Assembly (NCBI RefSeq): GCF_004016525.1
Contig: NZ_SACJ01000001.1
Location: forward strand, 558,001 to 622,000
Length of the DNA: 64,000 bases
DNA from: Flavobacterium sufflavum
GTDB lineage: Bacteria; Bacteroidota; Bacteroidia; Flavobacteriales; Flavobacteriaceae
Reading direction: 5' to 3'
Part shown: piece after piece, positions 8,258 through 20,500 of the stretch
Layout of the letters: each line of letters begins with the position of its first letter
Position numbering within the stretch: the stretch's first letter is position 1
Notes under the pieces: model-generated
Database searches by the model: none
What the model was told of the DNA's origin: nothing
What the model saw: only the letters and a program-made list of their open reading frames with translations
Translations under genes and position numbers: made by a program

Positions 8258-11200
8258 ATGAAACGAATTTTACTATTTATATCCTTGTTTTTATGTACTA
8301 CCCAGCTATTCTATGCTCAGGAAGATGGAGTAGTTTCATTTGCATTGCCCGTACGAAATTCTTTAAAATTCAATAGATATCTCATTAATCCCACCTTTAG
8401 CTTTGTTAGAGAACAAGGTTCTTATATCAGTTTTTACAATAAAAGACAATGGGTACAATTTGATGATGCTCCACAAACTTATTTAGTTGGTTATTCAGGC
8501 CGATTCAAAGAAAATGAAGGAATTGCAATTGGATTCTTTCAACAAAATTATGGTGTTCTAACCACCTTTGGTGCGGTTACTAATTTTGCTCATAACGTGG
8601 TTCTGGATAGAGACAGTAATTTAACCTTTGGTCTTAATGTTGGATTTTACAAAAGCGGTCTAAACAGTGGTAAAGTAATCACAACTAATGCAGACCCTTC
8701 ATTGCAAAATATTCCTTCGAGCTTTTTAACAACCATAAATCCCGGCATCAATTATGGAACTGAGTTTCTTGATTTTGGTGTATCGGTGAATAATCTGATT
8801 TTATACAATTTTAAAACATCTAAAATTATTCAGGACAATCCTGAAAGAAGCATCGAATTGCATGCTATGCATACCGGCTATTTGGACACTTACGGTTTTT
8901 TCGATAAAAGTAAATTTTCAGCTCTATTGAAAACAGAACTTAAAAAAGACAAAACCATTGTTTCGGGTTTAGTGATGTTTGCTACTCCAAATGGAATTTG
9001 GGCTCAGGCAGGATATAACACTTTATATGGTATGTCTGCCGGTTTGGGATTAAATATAAGTCCACGAATTTCAATTGAATATAATTTTGAAAAAGCTATG
9101 GGGAATTTATCAAACTTTGGATCTTCCCACGAAATTACGCTTGCCTACAGATTTAAAGGAGACAACTATTACAATGATGATGACGATAACGAAGGTGCTC
9201 TCATTACCCCAAAAGTGACCAGAAAATATGTGGCTTCAAAACCTAAGACCAATACTAACACAGAAGCAACGGACAAAACAAAAATAGCTAACGAGGCTAG
9301 AGCAAAATTAATTGCCGATGCCAAAATAAAAGCTGACGAAAAAGCAAAGCAAATTGCTGATGCTAAAAATAAAGTTATTGCAGACAGAGCGAAATTAATT
9401 GCAGATGCCAAAGCTAAAAGAGAAGCAATCCTTCAAAACAGAATCAATAATCAAACTGCTATAGCTAATAAAACTAAAACAGAGCCTCTTACCCAAACTA
9501 AAGCTGCTACAACTGTTCAAAACAAACCAGCTGTAGAAAATAAAGCAAAAACTGATCCTCAAGCTAAATTAATCACGGATCAAAAAGCTAAAACAAATGC
9601 GATTGCACAGACTAAACCAGCTTTAGAAAACAAAGCCAAAACGGATCCAAAAGCTAAAACAAATACAATAGCACAGGCTAAACCAGCTGTAGAAAACAAA
9701 GCCAAAACTGACACCCAGACTAAATTACTGGCAGACGAAAAAGCAAAAGCAAAAGCAGATGCATTGGCACAAGCTAAACTAGCTGCTGAAAACAAAGCCA
9801 AAACTGACGCCAAAACTAAGTTACCGGCAGATGAAAAGGCAAAGACAAATGCATTGGCACAAGCTAAACTAGCTGCTGAAAACAAAGCCAAAGCGGATGC
9901 TCAGGCTAAGTTACTGGCAGATGAAAAAGCAAAGGCAGATGCATTGGCACAGGCTAAACTAGCCGCTGAAAACAAAGCCAAAGCTGACGCACAGGCTAAG
10001 TTACTGGCAGATGAAAAAGCAAAATCAGATGCATTGGCACAGGCTAAACTAGCTACTGAAAACAAAGCCAAAGCTGACGCTCAGGCTAAGTTACTGGCAG
10101 ATGAAAAAGCAAAGGCAGATGCATTGGCACAAGCTAAACTAGCCGCTGAAAACAAAGCCAAAGCGGATGCTCAGGCTAAGTTACTGGCAGATGAAAAAGC
10201 AAAATCAGATGCATTGGCACAGACTAAACTAGCCGCTGAAAACAAAGCCAAAGCGGATGCTCAGGCTAAATTACTGGCAGATGAAAAAGCAAAGGCAGAT
10301 GCATTAGCGCAAGCTAAACTAGCCGCTGAAAACAAAGCCAAAGCGGATGCTCAGGCTAAGTTACTGGCAGATGAAAAAGCAAAGACAGATGCATTGGCAC
10401 AGGCTAAACTAGCTGCTGAAAACAAAGCCAAAGCTGACGCACAGGCTAAATTATTGGCAGATGCGAAAGCAAAAGCAGATTCTATAGCTCAAGCGAAACT
10501 CGCTATCTCACCAAATGATGAACTTGCTAAATCAATGGAAAATTTAATAAATCTAATCAAAGAATTCAAAACCAAACAACTAGAATTGTTAAAAAAACTT
10601 GATGGCACAGTATCTAATAAAGAAAAAGACCTTAAAGATTTAAAAGAAGAAAATGATTTAAGTGAAAAAGGGATTTTCACACAACCAAAACCTTTTAAAA
10701 GTGTAACAGCCGAAAACAATGCCTTGTTTTCTCTAAACTCAGAAATAGATCAATTGATTAAAACCCAAAAAGATAAAATAACTGAATTAGAAAACTTATA
10801 TAAAGAAAGACTGAAAAAAGGTCATAATAAAACTGATGAAGCTAGTCAGCACTATTTACAATCGATTGAATCATTAAAAGATGACCAAACAAAATTAATT
10901 CAGACAAATACCAAATTGCTTACATCACTGGAAGAAATCAAAAAAGAAACAGAAATCGAGAAAAAAAGAAGGATAAAACGCGCTTCATTTGAAAATGATG
11001 ATTCTAGATATTTAAAAGACCTGGAAGCATTAAAACGCATAAAAGAAACGACTCCTGTCTCTAAAAACAATTTCAAACCAGAAGATTTTGATTATGGAGA
11101 TGAACAGGCCAATATGCAAATTTTAAAGAAGATTAAGAATACTGATGCAGGTTATTATCTGATAATTGCTGTACATAATGACTCATCCAAAAGAGACGAA

Positions 11201-11383
11201 TTTTTAACAAAAACAGTCTCAGCAGGACAAAAAGACATTAACTTCTTCTATGATGTCAATACCAGTAAATATTTTATTTACTACAATAGATTTGACAATA
11301 TTGAAGAAGCCAAAAGAGCCCTATCATCAAAAGGAAGTACTCCTTATAATGGTAAAATGATTATAGTTAAAGTTGAAAATTAA
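8258..11383 (+). CDS. sprD: SprD-like protein: PorP/SprF barrel fused to Ala/Lys-rich helical repeats
   Basis: 1041 residues in four parts. Signal peptide ends at 'LFYAQ' (~21). Residues ~22-300 match the PorP/SprF outer-membrane barrel family ('SLKFNRYLINPTFSFV' and the closing strand 'HEITLAYRF'). Residues ~320-750 form a long Ala/Lys/Asp-rich TolA-like helix, with residues ~502-741 made of eight exact 30-residue repeats of the type 'LAQAKLAAENKAKAD'. A charged helical stretch (~755-950) follows, and the last ~80 residues ('YYLIIAVHNDSSKRDEF' to the end) look like a SPOR-type fold. It precedes sprB by 163 nt. In F. johnsoniae sprD is required for spreading; a periplasm-spanning link from barrel to cell wall is my inference. 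Confidence 0.8.
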   Translation: MKRILLFISLFLCTTQLFYAQEDGVVSFALPVRNSLKFNRYLINPTFSFVREQGSYISFYNKRQWVQFDDAPQTYLVGYSGRFKENEGIAIGFFQQNYGVLTTFGAVTNFAHNVVLDRDSNLTFGLNVGFYKSGLNSGKVITTNADPSLQNIPSSFLTTINPGINYGTEFLDFGVSVNNLILYNFKTSKIIQDNPERSIELHAMHTGYLDTYGFFDKSKFSALLKTELKKDKTIVSGLVMFATPNGIWAQAGYNTLYGMSAGLGLNISPRISIEYNFEKAMGNLSNFGSSHEITLAYRFKGDNYYNDDDDNEGALITPKVTRKYVASKPKTNTNTEATDKTKIANEARAKLIADAKIKADEKAKQIADAKNKVIADRAKLIADAKAKREAILQNRINNQTAIANKTKTEPLTQTKAATTVQNKPAVENKAKTDPQAKLITDQKAKTNAIAQTKPALENKAKTDPKAKTNTIAQAKPAVENKAKTDTQTKLLADEKAKAKADALAQAKLAAENKAKTDAKTKLPADEKAKTNALAQAKLAAENKAKADAQAKLLADEKAKADALAQAKLAAENKAKADAQAKLLADEKAKSDALAQAKLATENKAKADAQAKLLADEKAKADALAQAKLAAENKAKADAQAKLLADEKAKSDALAQTKLAAENKAKADAQAKLLADEKAKADALAQAKLAAENKAKADAQAKLLADEKAKTDALAQAKLAAENKAKADAQAKLLADAKAKADSIAQAKLAISPNDELAKSMENLINLIKEFKTKQLELLKKLDGTVSNKEKDLKDLKEENDLSEKGIFTQPKPFKSVTAENNALFSLNSEIDQLIKTQKDKITELENLYKERLKKGHNKTDEASQHYLQSIESLKDDQTKLIQTNTKLLTSLEEIKKETEIEKKRRIKRASFENDDSRYLKDLEALKRIKETTPVSKNNFKPEDFDYGDEQANMQILKKIKNTDAGYYLIIAVHNDSSKRDEFLTKTVSAGQKDINFFYDVNTSKYFIYYNRFDNIEEAKRALSSKGSTPYNGKMIIVKVEN
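9761..10480 (+). repeat. Eight tandem 90-bp repeats inside sprD
   Basis: Copies start at 9761, 9851, 9941, 10031, 10121, 10211, 10301 and 10391, each marked by 'GCATTGGCAC' (GCATTAGCGC in the seventh) and each exactly 90 bp, so the frame is kept whatever the copy number. Copies differ by a few bases. Upstream, from about 9590, are more degenerate versions, one carrying a 6-bp insertion. The encoded unit is 30 residues of Ala/Lys-rich helix. Confidence 0.95.
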
Positions 11384-11465
11384 TACAAAAAACTAACACG
11401 AAATGAGCTGTAAAAATAATATAATGAAAGTTCTCAAAATCTAAACTAAAAATACATTTTAAGAA

Positions 11466-11503
11466 ATTTAAATAGATTTTATCCCCAAAGAATCTATTTA
11501 AAT
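11466..11503 (+). promoter_or_regulatory. Perfect 13-bp hairpin between sprD and sprB
   Basis: 'ATTTAAATAGATT' at 11466-11478 is the exact reverse complement of 'AATCTATTTAAAT' at 11491-11503, with a 12-nt loop (TTATCCCCAAAG). It sits 43 nt before the sprB ATG, inside the 163-nt gap that is the widest within sprC-D-B-F. No T run follows, so it is not a standard terminator; an mRNA processing or stability element, or a protein site, is possible. Confidence 0.6.
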
Positions 11504-11546
11504 CAATAAAAATCGTCAGACAATTTTTGAAAAAAGATTTGCGCCA

Positions 11547-14500
11547 ATGAAATCAAAAAACTACCTACTAACTAACATCTTGTGCGCTATAAATTCAACC
11601 CTCTTTTTTATAAAAAGGGTAAAAAATTATGGCCTAATCCATGTTCAACTATTGCTTTTTGCAGTATTTCTGAACACAACTTCGTATGCCCAAAATTACA
11701 AATCGTTTGCTATTAGATATAATAACAATGAAATAAAAGGGAATATGTTACTAATTGGTAACAATATTTTGGGCAAAGACAACAATAACCTGAGTGATAA
11801 TAGCGTCAACCAGAATACAAACATGCAATATATTGATATTGACAGTGATGTTTCCACTTTTAGTTCAAGTAGTGCCAACCTAAAAATGCCAAGTACTACA
11901 GGCTGCTCCAGAATTGCATACGCAGGCTTATATTGGGCAGCTATACTTCAGGTCCCACAAAGCAGAACTGACATCAATAAAATAAAATTAAAATTACCAG
12001 GAAATACTGCCTATACTGATATAACAGGTGAACTTATTTATGATGCAGTAGTTTCTCCCATAGCAGCAGGAACAAACGAACCAACAAACACGCCATATGC
12101 TTGTTATGCTGACGTAACATCTTTACTATCTGGCTTAACCGATCCTCAAGGGACTTATACTATTGCAAATGTAACTTCCAGTTTAGGATTTAACTCAACG
12201 ACAGGTTTATCGGCCGGATGGACACTTTTTATAGTTTATGAAGATGATACGGCAACAAAAAAATCAATTACCTCATTTGATGGTTTCAGCAGTATTTATG
12301 ATGATAAAACCCTATCTATACCTATTTCAAGTTTTATAACACCACCTTCTGGAACTATAAACATATTATATGCTTTTGCTAGCTTGGAAGGAGATAAAGG
12401 AGAGGTTGGAAGTAAAACCGAAATCAATGGTAAAGCAATCACCAATTCTCAAAGAGCTTCCAATAGATTTTTCAATAGTAATATTACAGAGGCAAATGGC
12501 TATTTTACAGATAGAGTCCCTAATAATAGTAATTCATTAGGTTACGATACAGGAATAGAGAGTGTTTTAGGAGCACAGAATTCCGTTATTAATTATAATG
12601 CCACTAGTGCAACAATTACCGTTCAGGTAGCTAAAGGCCAAGCCAATCCTGTATTTTCCTTTTTTAATGCTTTTGGCGTAGATGTCATAGCCCCTGAAAT
12701 TAAACTCTCTAAAATAGTTGAAGATATCAATGGAAATGATATTGGAAATACCAATGTCTCATTAGGAGATAATTTATATTATGAAATAGCTTTCCAAAAC
12801 ATTGGAAATGACAATGTCAAGAATTTTACGCTAAAAGATGTCCTTCCTACCAATGTAATATTTAATTACCCCGCGGATATTACTTCCTTACCAACAGGAG
12901 TAACCCATAGCTATAACTCCACTACAAGAACATTACAATTTTCTATCCCAAATACCTTAGTAGAAGTTGGTGATGTAAGCCAAACCATCCGTTTACATGT
13001 ACAATTAGTCAGCGATTATAATCAATTAAGTACTGCCTGCTCTAATGAGATTAAAAATCAGGCTTTTGCTACTTATCAAGGCGTTATCAACACAAAAGTA
13101 ATTCAGGATGAGGGTAGTTTTTCTACAACCACTTGTAATTTTGGTACACCCCAATCCACCAATTTTTTAGTAAATATTGATGGTCATACATTTACCAAAA
13201 GTTCCGTATTGTGTGGTGCCAGCGCAACATTATCTGCTGCAGACGGATATACTTCTTATTCCTGGTCCACAAGCCCGACAGGAACTCCGGTTGTAGGCAC
13301 AAATCAAACCTATACCGCAACAAGTACAGGAACCTATTACGTTACTTCTACATCCAGTTGTAGAACCATTAAAGAAGAAATAACAGTAATCCCTTTTGGA
13401 AACACTATTACTAATCCTGTAATTCCTTATGCAGATGAAGTAGTTACCTGTCAAAATAATGGAAAACCATTACCTAATATCTTTCTTTGTGGAGCTAATG
13501 CAACACGACTTATCCAAACCAATATTTCAGATGCTTCCTCCATTGAATGGGAAAAATTAAACGAAAGCAGTTGTGCAGCACAAACGATTGCTAATTGTGC
13601 CAATGAAAATGCAGCCTGTCAATGGAATGTTTTAAGTACAGGATCTAATTATACGGTCAATACAGCAGGACAATATAGAGTGACACTAAGATACGCTGGT
13701 GGATGTTTTAGCCGATTCTATTTCAATGTATACCAAAATCTATTAAATCCTACCTATACCACCAAAGATATTGTTTGTACAACAAATGGAAAAATAACCA
13801 TTGGAGGAGTACCTGCAGGATATGAATACAGTCTGGATGGAGTAACTTACCTACCATCTAATGTTTTTACAATTACAACCGCTGGTTCTTATACCGTTTA
13901 CATCAAACAAGTAGGTGTAACTACAAATCCTTGTATCTTTTCAGTTCCTAATATCCTTATTAGAAAAAGAAATTTCTCAGTAGCTACCATTGTTACACAA
14001 CCGCTTTGTAACGGAGACAAAGGTTCTATAAAAATAGCTGCTAATGATGCTGATCCGCAATATTATTACAGCATTTATCAGGGAGCTACATTAGTCAACA
14101 GTGTTGGCCCTATAACTGCCAGTGATTATGAATTCTCGGGCTTGAATCCAGCTACCTATACTGTCCGGGTTTGGACTGATGATGGTTGTGATTATTCTGC
14201 AAATATTCAAATAACAAATCCTCCTCTGCTTACGGCAACATCAGCTCTTACCAAACCATTGACCTGTACAGATGGAGAAATCACAGTGTATCCTTCGGGA
14301 GGTACTCCTCCATATGCCTATTATGTAAATGGGAGCACTAGTTCTCAAAGTATTCCACAAATTGTGGTGACCAATCCATTACCATCAGGAGGAATATACA
14401 ATATACAAGTTGTTGATAGCAAAAACTGTAGTACTACAACTTCAATAACCGTTGCTGCCATACCGGCTCCAGTTTATACCGTTACCAAAACAGATATCTT

Positions 14501-17500
14501 ATGTTATAACAATACAACAGGAGAAATCAAGTTTAACGTTACCAATGCCAATGGATACACTTTAACATATAGTATTGACAATGGAGTTACTTATGTAGCA
14601 AATCCAACTTTTTCTAATCTTGGTATAGGAACCTACAATGCTATTATTAAATATTCCTTAGCAGGGACAAATTGTTTAAGTACTCCACAAATAATAACAA
14701 TTAACCAACCTACTGCAATTACGGGCACTGCAAAACTAACAACTCCTTATAGCTGTTCAAGTACCGCAACAATAGAAGCTCAGGGAGTTTCAGGCGGTAC
14801 TCCCGGATATACCTATAGTATTGATGGCATAAACTTTCAGCCGGGAACTACTTTATCAGGATTAACAAATGGAACTTATAGCATTACTGTCAAAGATAGT
14901 AATGGCTGTACTTTTATTACTAATACAGTCACCATCACACCATTAAATCCCCCAGCGGATTTGACATTCAGCGCCACAGCTCTAACTTGTCCTACCAATA
15001 AATCAAATGTTAGCATCACTACCACAGGAACAAACACCCCTTATACTTATACCATTATACCATCTCTTCCTGCCGGTGCAATAGTAACCGCAACGGGAAT
15101 CAACAATTTATCTCCAGGCACCTATACTTTTCAGGTAACGGATGCTAAGAACTGCACCTATCAGGAAGATTATACTATAGCACCATTAGCTCCAATAAAT
15201 GTGGTAGGAACTATTGTAAATAATGTTCGATGTTTAGGCTCAGCAACAGGATCCTTAAACTTCGCTGTCTCAGGAACAACGAACTATTCATACACCATTA
15301 ATGGAGGAACTCCTGTTACGACTCAAACAGCATCCCTAATTAATTTAAGTAATCTTGTTGCAGGAACTTACACTATAATAATTACTGATAATAATACAAA
15401 TTGTACCGCTACATCTACAGTTACAATTGCAGCACCAACAGCAGCATTATCAGTTACAACAACGGTTTCTCCTCTAAAATGTAATTCTAACGGGCAGCTG
15501 ACGGTAAATGCAGCTGGTGGCTGGGGAAGTTACAATTATACCCTTACACAACCTGATGCAACAACTGTAGGGCCTCAATCCAGTGCTGTTTTTACTAATC
15601 TATCCCAAGCAGGAACTTACTCAATAAGTGTAACAGATGCAAATAATTGTACTGTAACAAATACTTTTACCTTAATCGCTCCTGTTCAGCCAACAGCAAG
15701 TATAGCAGTAACTTCTGATTTTTGTTATGACGGAACTAATGGAGCTTCTTTAATAGCTACAGCTTTAGGAGGAGTGACTCCTTATGAATATAATATCAAT
15801 GGCGGAGCTTGGCAATCGAGTAATACATTTTCTAATCTCACTCCCAATACCTATACCATAACTGTAAGAGATGCCTACGGATGTCTGGTAACTCTACCGG
15901 CACAAACTATTGCACCACAACTTGCGGTAAATGCTGTATTGACCAAAGAATTAGATTGTACCTCCTCTCCAAACGCTGTAATCACAGGGGCAGTAACTGG
16001 CGGTTACACCCCATTTACATATCAGGTAAAAATTAACGGTGGAAGTTATAGTGCTGCCACTACAGTATCAGGAAGTACTTTTACCTATCCTACTTCAACG
16101 GCAGGAACCTATCAATTTCAAATTACTGATGCTAAAGGCTGTACTGCCGAATCTGGAATAATTACAATTAATCCAATTGTTTATCCATCCGCAACAACAA
16201 CAATTACCAATGTAAGTTGTAATAGTCTGAGTGATGGGAGCGTTACTATAATACCAAGTTTAGGACTTGCTCCTTATAACTATAGCTTTAATGGAAGTCC
16301 TTTTTCATCAGCCACAACTTATAGCAGCTTGGCAGCAGGAACCTATTCCTATATAGTCAAAGACAGTAAAGATTGTCTCTATAATGGTTCAGTTACCATT
16401 ACACAACCTACAGCATTGACAACCACGGCAACTGCAACTGCCTTTAGCTGTAGTACTACCAATACCAAACAAAGCGCAACTATTACGATAGCTACTCCTG
16501 TTACAGGAACAGCTCCTTATCAATACAGTTTTAATGGTAGTGGATATAATGCAACCAATACCTTAACCGTTAATGACAATGGAACAGATCAAACGATTCC
16601 TTATTCTGTTAGAGATGCGAACGGTTGTACTGCAGGAAACTCCATTACCCTGTCAAAATTAAACCCGCCTACTGCTGGTACTATAACCAATTCAGCCGTT
16701 ACCTGTAATTCAACAACGAGTACGGTTACGGTAACACCTACAGCAGGAACAGGAGTTGGTACACTGACTTATGAAATTACTTTTCCAGCCTCAGCTGCAA
16801 CTCCAAATACAACAGGTATTTTCAATGGTTTAATTCCTGACACTTACACTTTTAAAGTTACGGATGCCAATGGATGCTATTATACTCAATCCATCACTGT
16901 ATCAGCTGTAAACCCTATAGCTATTGCAGGAAACAAAACCAGCGATGTATTATGTAAAGGGGATAGTTCAGGTAGCATTCAATATACTGTTTCTGGATTT
17001 TCCGGAACCTATAGTTATGTTTTTAATGGTCAGGCAGCAGTAACAGGACAAACTAGTAACTCAATTGTCAAAAACGGACTTGCAACTGGAACCTATCTAA
17101 TAACAGTTACAGACAATACCACGGGTTGTACCGCAAATACTTCGGTAACAATCACAGAACCTTCAACTGTATTAGCATTAACTGCTACCGCAACAAATGT
17201 GAATTGTAACAATGATAACTCACAAATCACAGGAACTCCTTCAGGAGGAACAGCAAATTACACCTATGCGGCTGTAATTTCAGGTGCTACTGCCCCAACA
17301 ACTTATAGCAGCAGTAACATTATAACCGTTGACACCAATTCAGCAACCAATTTAATTTGGGATGTGTATGTAAAAGATGCCAATGGTTGTATAGCAACCA
17401 GCACATTAACTATAATCAATGATGCTTTACCTACAATTAATGCACCTGCGATACAATGTTATGTTGGATCACCAATAAACATTAGCATTACAGGAACATC

Positions 17501-20500
17501 TGTGGGAGTGCCAACTTACAGCATCGGTAGTGGATATCAATCCAGTCCAAATTTTACAATCAATGCTGCAGGAACTTATACTTTAAACCTTAAAGATGCC
17601 AGCGGATGTGTAGCGACAACAACTTATACCGTTTATCCTCAATTGACTGTTTTGCCGGCGATTACAAAAGAATTAGACTGTACAGCATCACCGGCTGCTA
17701 CTATTACAGTTACAGCTGCAGGAGGAAAAAACCCCTATTCATACGCAGTTTCCACAGATGGAGGCAGCACTTATGCCCCAATGGGAACTAATGTCTACTC
17801 GACTTTAGTGGCTGGAACTTTCCAATTTAGAGTTACCGATGCCAACAACTGTATCACTACCACCACGACAACCATAAATCCTTTAACTCCGATAACGGCC
17901 ACCACTACCAATGTTAATCCATCTTGTAATGGTGCTTCGGACGGGTCAGTACAAATAATTCCATCAGGCGGAGTAGCTCCTTATACTTATAGCAACGATG
18001 GAATTACGTATGTTCCGAGTTCATTATTCTCAGGATTAGGTGGTGGAAACTATACTTTTTACATCAAAGACAGTAAAGGATGTTTTATTACTAAGACTGT
18101 AACTTTAACCGATCCTGTAACTTTAGCAGCAACAGCATCAGTAACTCCATTTACATGTAGTGTTTCTAATACCAAACAAGCCGCAACAATAACAGTGACT
18201 GCAACATCAGGTACAGGAACAGCACCATACCAATACAGTTTGAATGGAAGCGGATATAGTGCTGTAAATACATTAACATTGAATGATAATGGATTAGACC
18301 AGCCTTATACTTATAGCGTAAGAGATTCTAAAGGTTGCATTGTATCAGGCGGCGGTACCTTATTAAAATTAAATCCACCAACGGATTTGAGTTTTACGGC
18401 TGCACCAATAACGTGTACTGCGACCACAACAACCGTTACGGCAACGGCTACAAATGGAGTGGGAACTTTGACTTACGAAATTACTTTTCCTCTAGCTTCT
18501 GCAACTTTAAATACATCAGGTGTTTTTGCGGGATTATCTCCGGGAACTTACATCTTTAAAGTTACGGATGCCAATGGATGCTATTATACGGAATCACATA
18601 TTGTAAATCCAGTTACGCCAATTGCGGTTATAGGAAGTAAACTGAGTGATGTTTTGTGTAAAGGTGATAGTTCAGGTAGTATTCAATATACTGTTTCTGG
18701 ATTTTCTGGCACCTATAGCTATGTTTTTAATAGTCAAGCAGCAGTAACAGCACAAACCAGTAACTCAATTGTCAAAAACGGACTTGCAACTGGAACTTAT
18801 CTAATTACTGTTACAGACAATACCACGGGTTGTACCGCAAATACTTCGGTAACAATCACAGAACCTACTACTGCCTTAACGTTTACTGCCACTCCCACAA
18901 ATGTGAATTGTAACGATGATAATTCACAAATCACGGTAACTGCTTTAGGAGGAACAGCAAATTATACCTATGCGGCTGTAATTTCAGGTGCTACCGCTCC
19001 AACAATTTATAGTAACAGTAATGTAATAATTGTTGACACTAATTCAGGAGCAAACCTATCATGGGATGTGTATGTGAAAGATGCCAATGGTTGTGTTACC
19101 AATAATACCCTTTCACCAACAATAATAACATTGGATCCAATGCCAACGGTTAGTACGCCAGCTTTGGCTTCAAACCAATGTAGTGTTTCAATAGGTTTTA
19201 CTTTTACGGCAACAGGGACAGGAATAACTCCATTAAGTTATAGTATAAATGGTGGTGTTTCTTACCAAAGTAGTCCTGTATTTACTGTAAATGTTCCTGG
19301 TAGTTATGCAGTTACTGTAAAAGATGGTAATGGTTGTACAGCTACTAGTCTAACACCAACTATAGTTTCCTCTCCGATAACAACAAATGCTATTTTAACA
19401 AAGGATTTAACCTGTTCATCCCCAACTAACGCAACTATTGATGTGACTACCAATGGCGGAAAATTACCATATTCATATAAAGTTAAAATTGGAGCTGGAA
19501 GTTATGGTTCTTCAATAGCATTTGCAGGAACCATTTTTACATATACAGCTTCTACGGCAGATACTTATCAATTTGAAATAACAGATGCTAACGGTTGTAC
19601 TAAGGAAACAAATATTACTACCACTACGGCAGTTTTACCTACTGCATCTTATACAGCTGTTAATCCCACTTGTAATGGTAACTCAGACGGATCTATAAAG
19701 TTAACTGCTTTAACAGGAGAAGGTCCATTTACCTATAGTATTAATGGTGGAGTTTCTTTTGTTACTACTAATGTATTCGGAGGTCTTGTTGCTGGAAGTT
19801 ATTCTTATATTGTTAGAGATAATAAGGGTTGTGATGCATCCGGAACAATAACCTTAAATAATCCGGTTCTTATAGTACCAAATATTGTGATGTATCCAAT
19901 AGTTTGTAACGCAAATACCCCAGGAAGTTTTGATGTTTCGGTTACTTCAGGTGGTGTTGCACCATTCACATATAATTTATATGATAGTTCGTATAATTTA
20001 TTAGATACTTATTCAGAAACAGGAGCTTCGCCAACAACAGTTCATAATTTTGGAGGACTAACTTTTGGAGATTACTATATTACCATTGTAGATGCAAATG
20101 GATGTCAGTTTAGCAGTAGCAAACAGCGTATTACCACACCACCTTTTTTAACATTAGATGCCGTTACATTAGGAGGTGATTGTATCGTTGGAGCTACGGT
20201 TGATTTAACGGTTGTAACAGGTGGAGTCGCTCCATACAAATATTCAATTTTTGGACAACCATTGACTGAATCTGCACCAACTGCTGCTACTACTTATACT
20301 TTTAATGGGCTATTACACGGAACTTCTTATTTTTTCCAAGTAAAAGATAATAACAATTGTATATCAGTTTTAGAAGTTCCTATTCCGACTATATCTTCTA
20401 TTGGAGTTGTAATTGACAATAAATCCAATGTGACTTGTAATGGAGTAAATAATGGAATTATTAATTATACTGTAAGTGGTTTTGATACATCGGTAACAAC

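Noticed and set aside
9169..9891. Long open frames on the minus strand opposite sprD
   Set aside because: They mirror the Ala/Lys-rich repeat region; the peptides are low-complexity Ala/Leu/Phe strings with no start context. The plus-strand frame is continuous through the same DNA.
9761..10480. Possible CRISPR array
   Set aside because: The 90-bp units are contiguous with no unique spacers and lie within one open reading frame of sprD.
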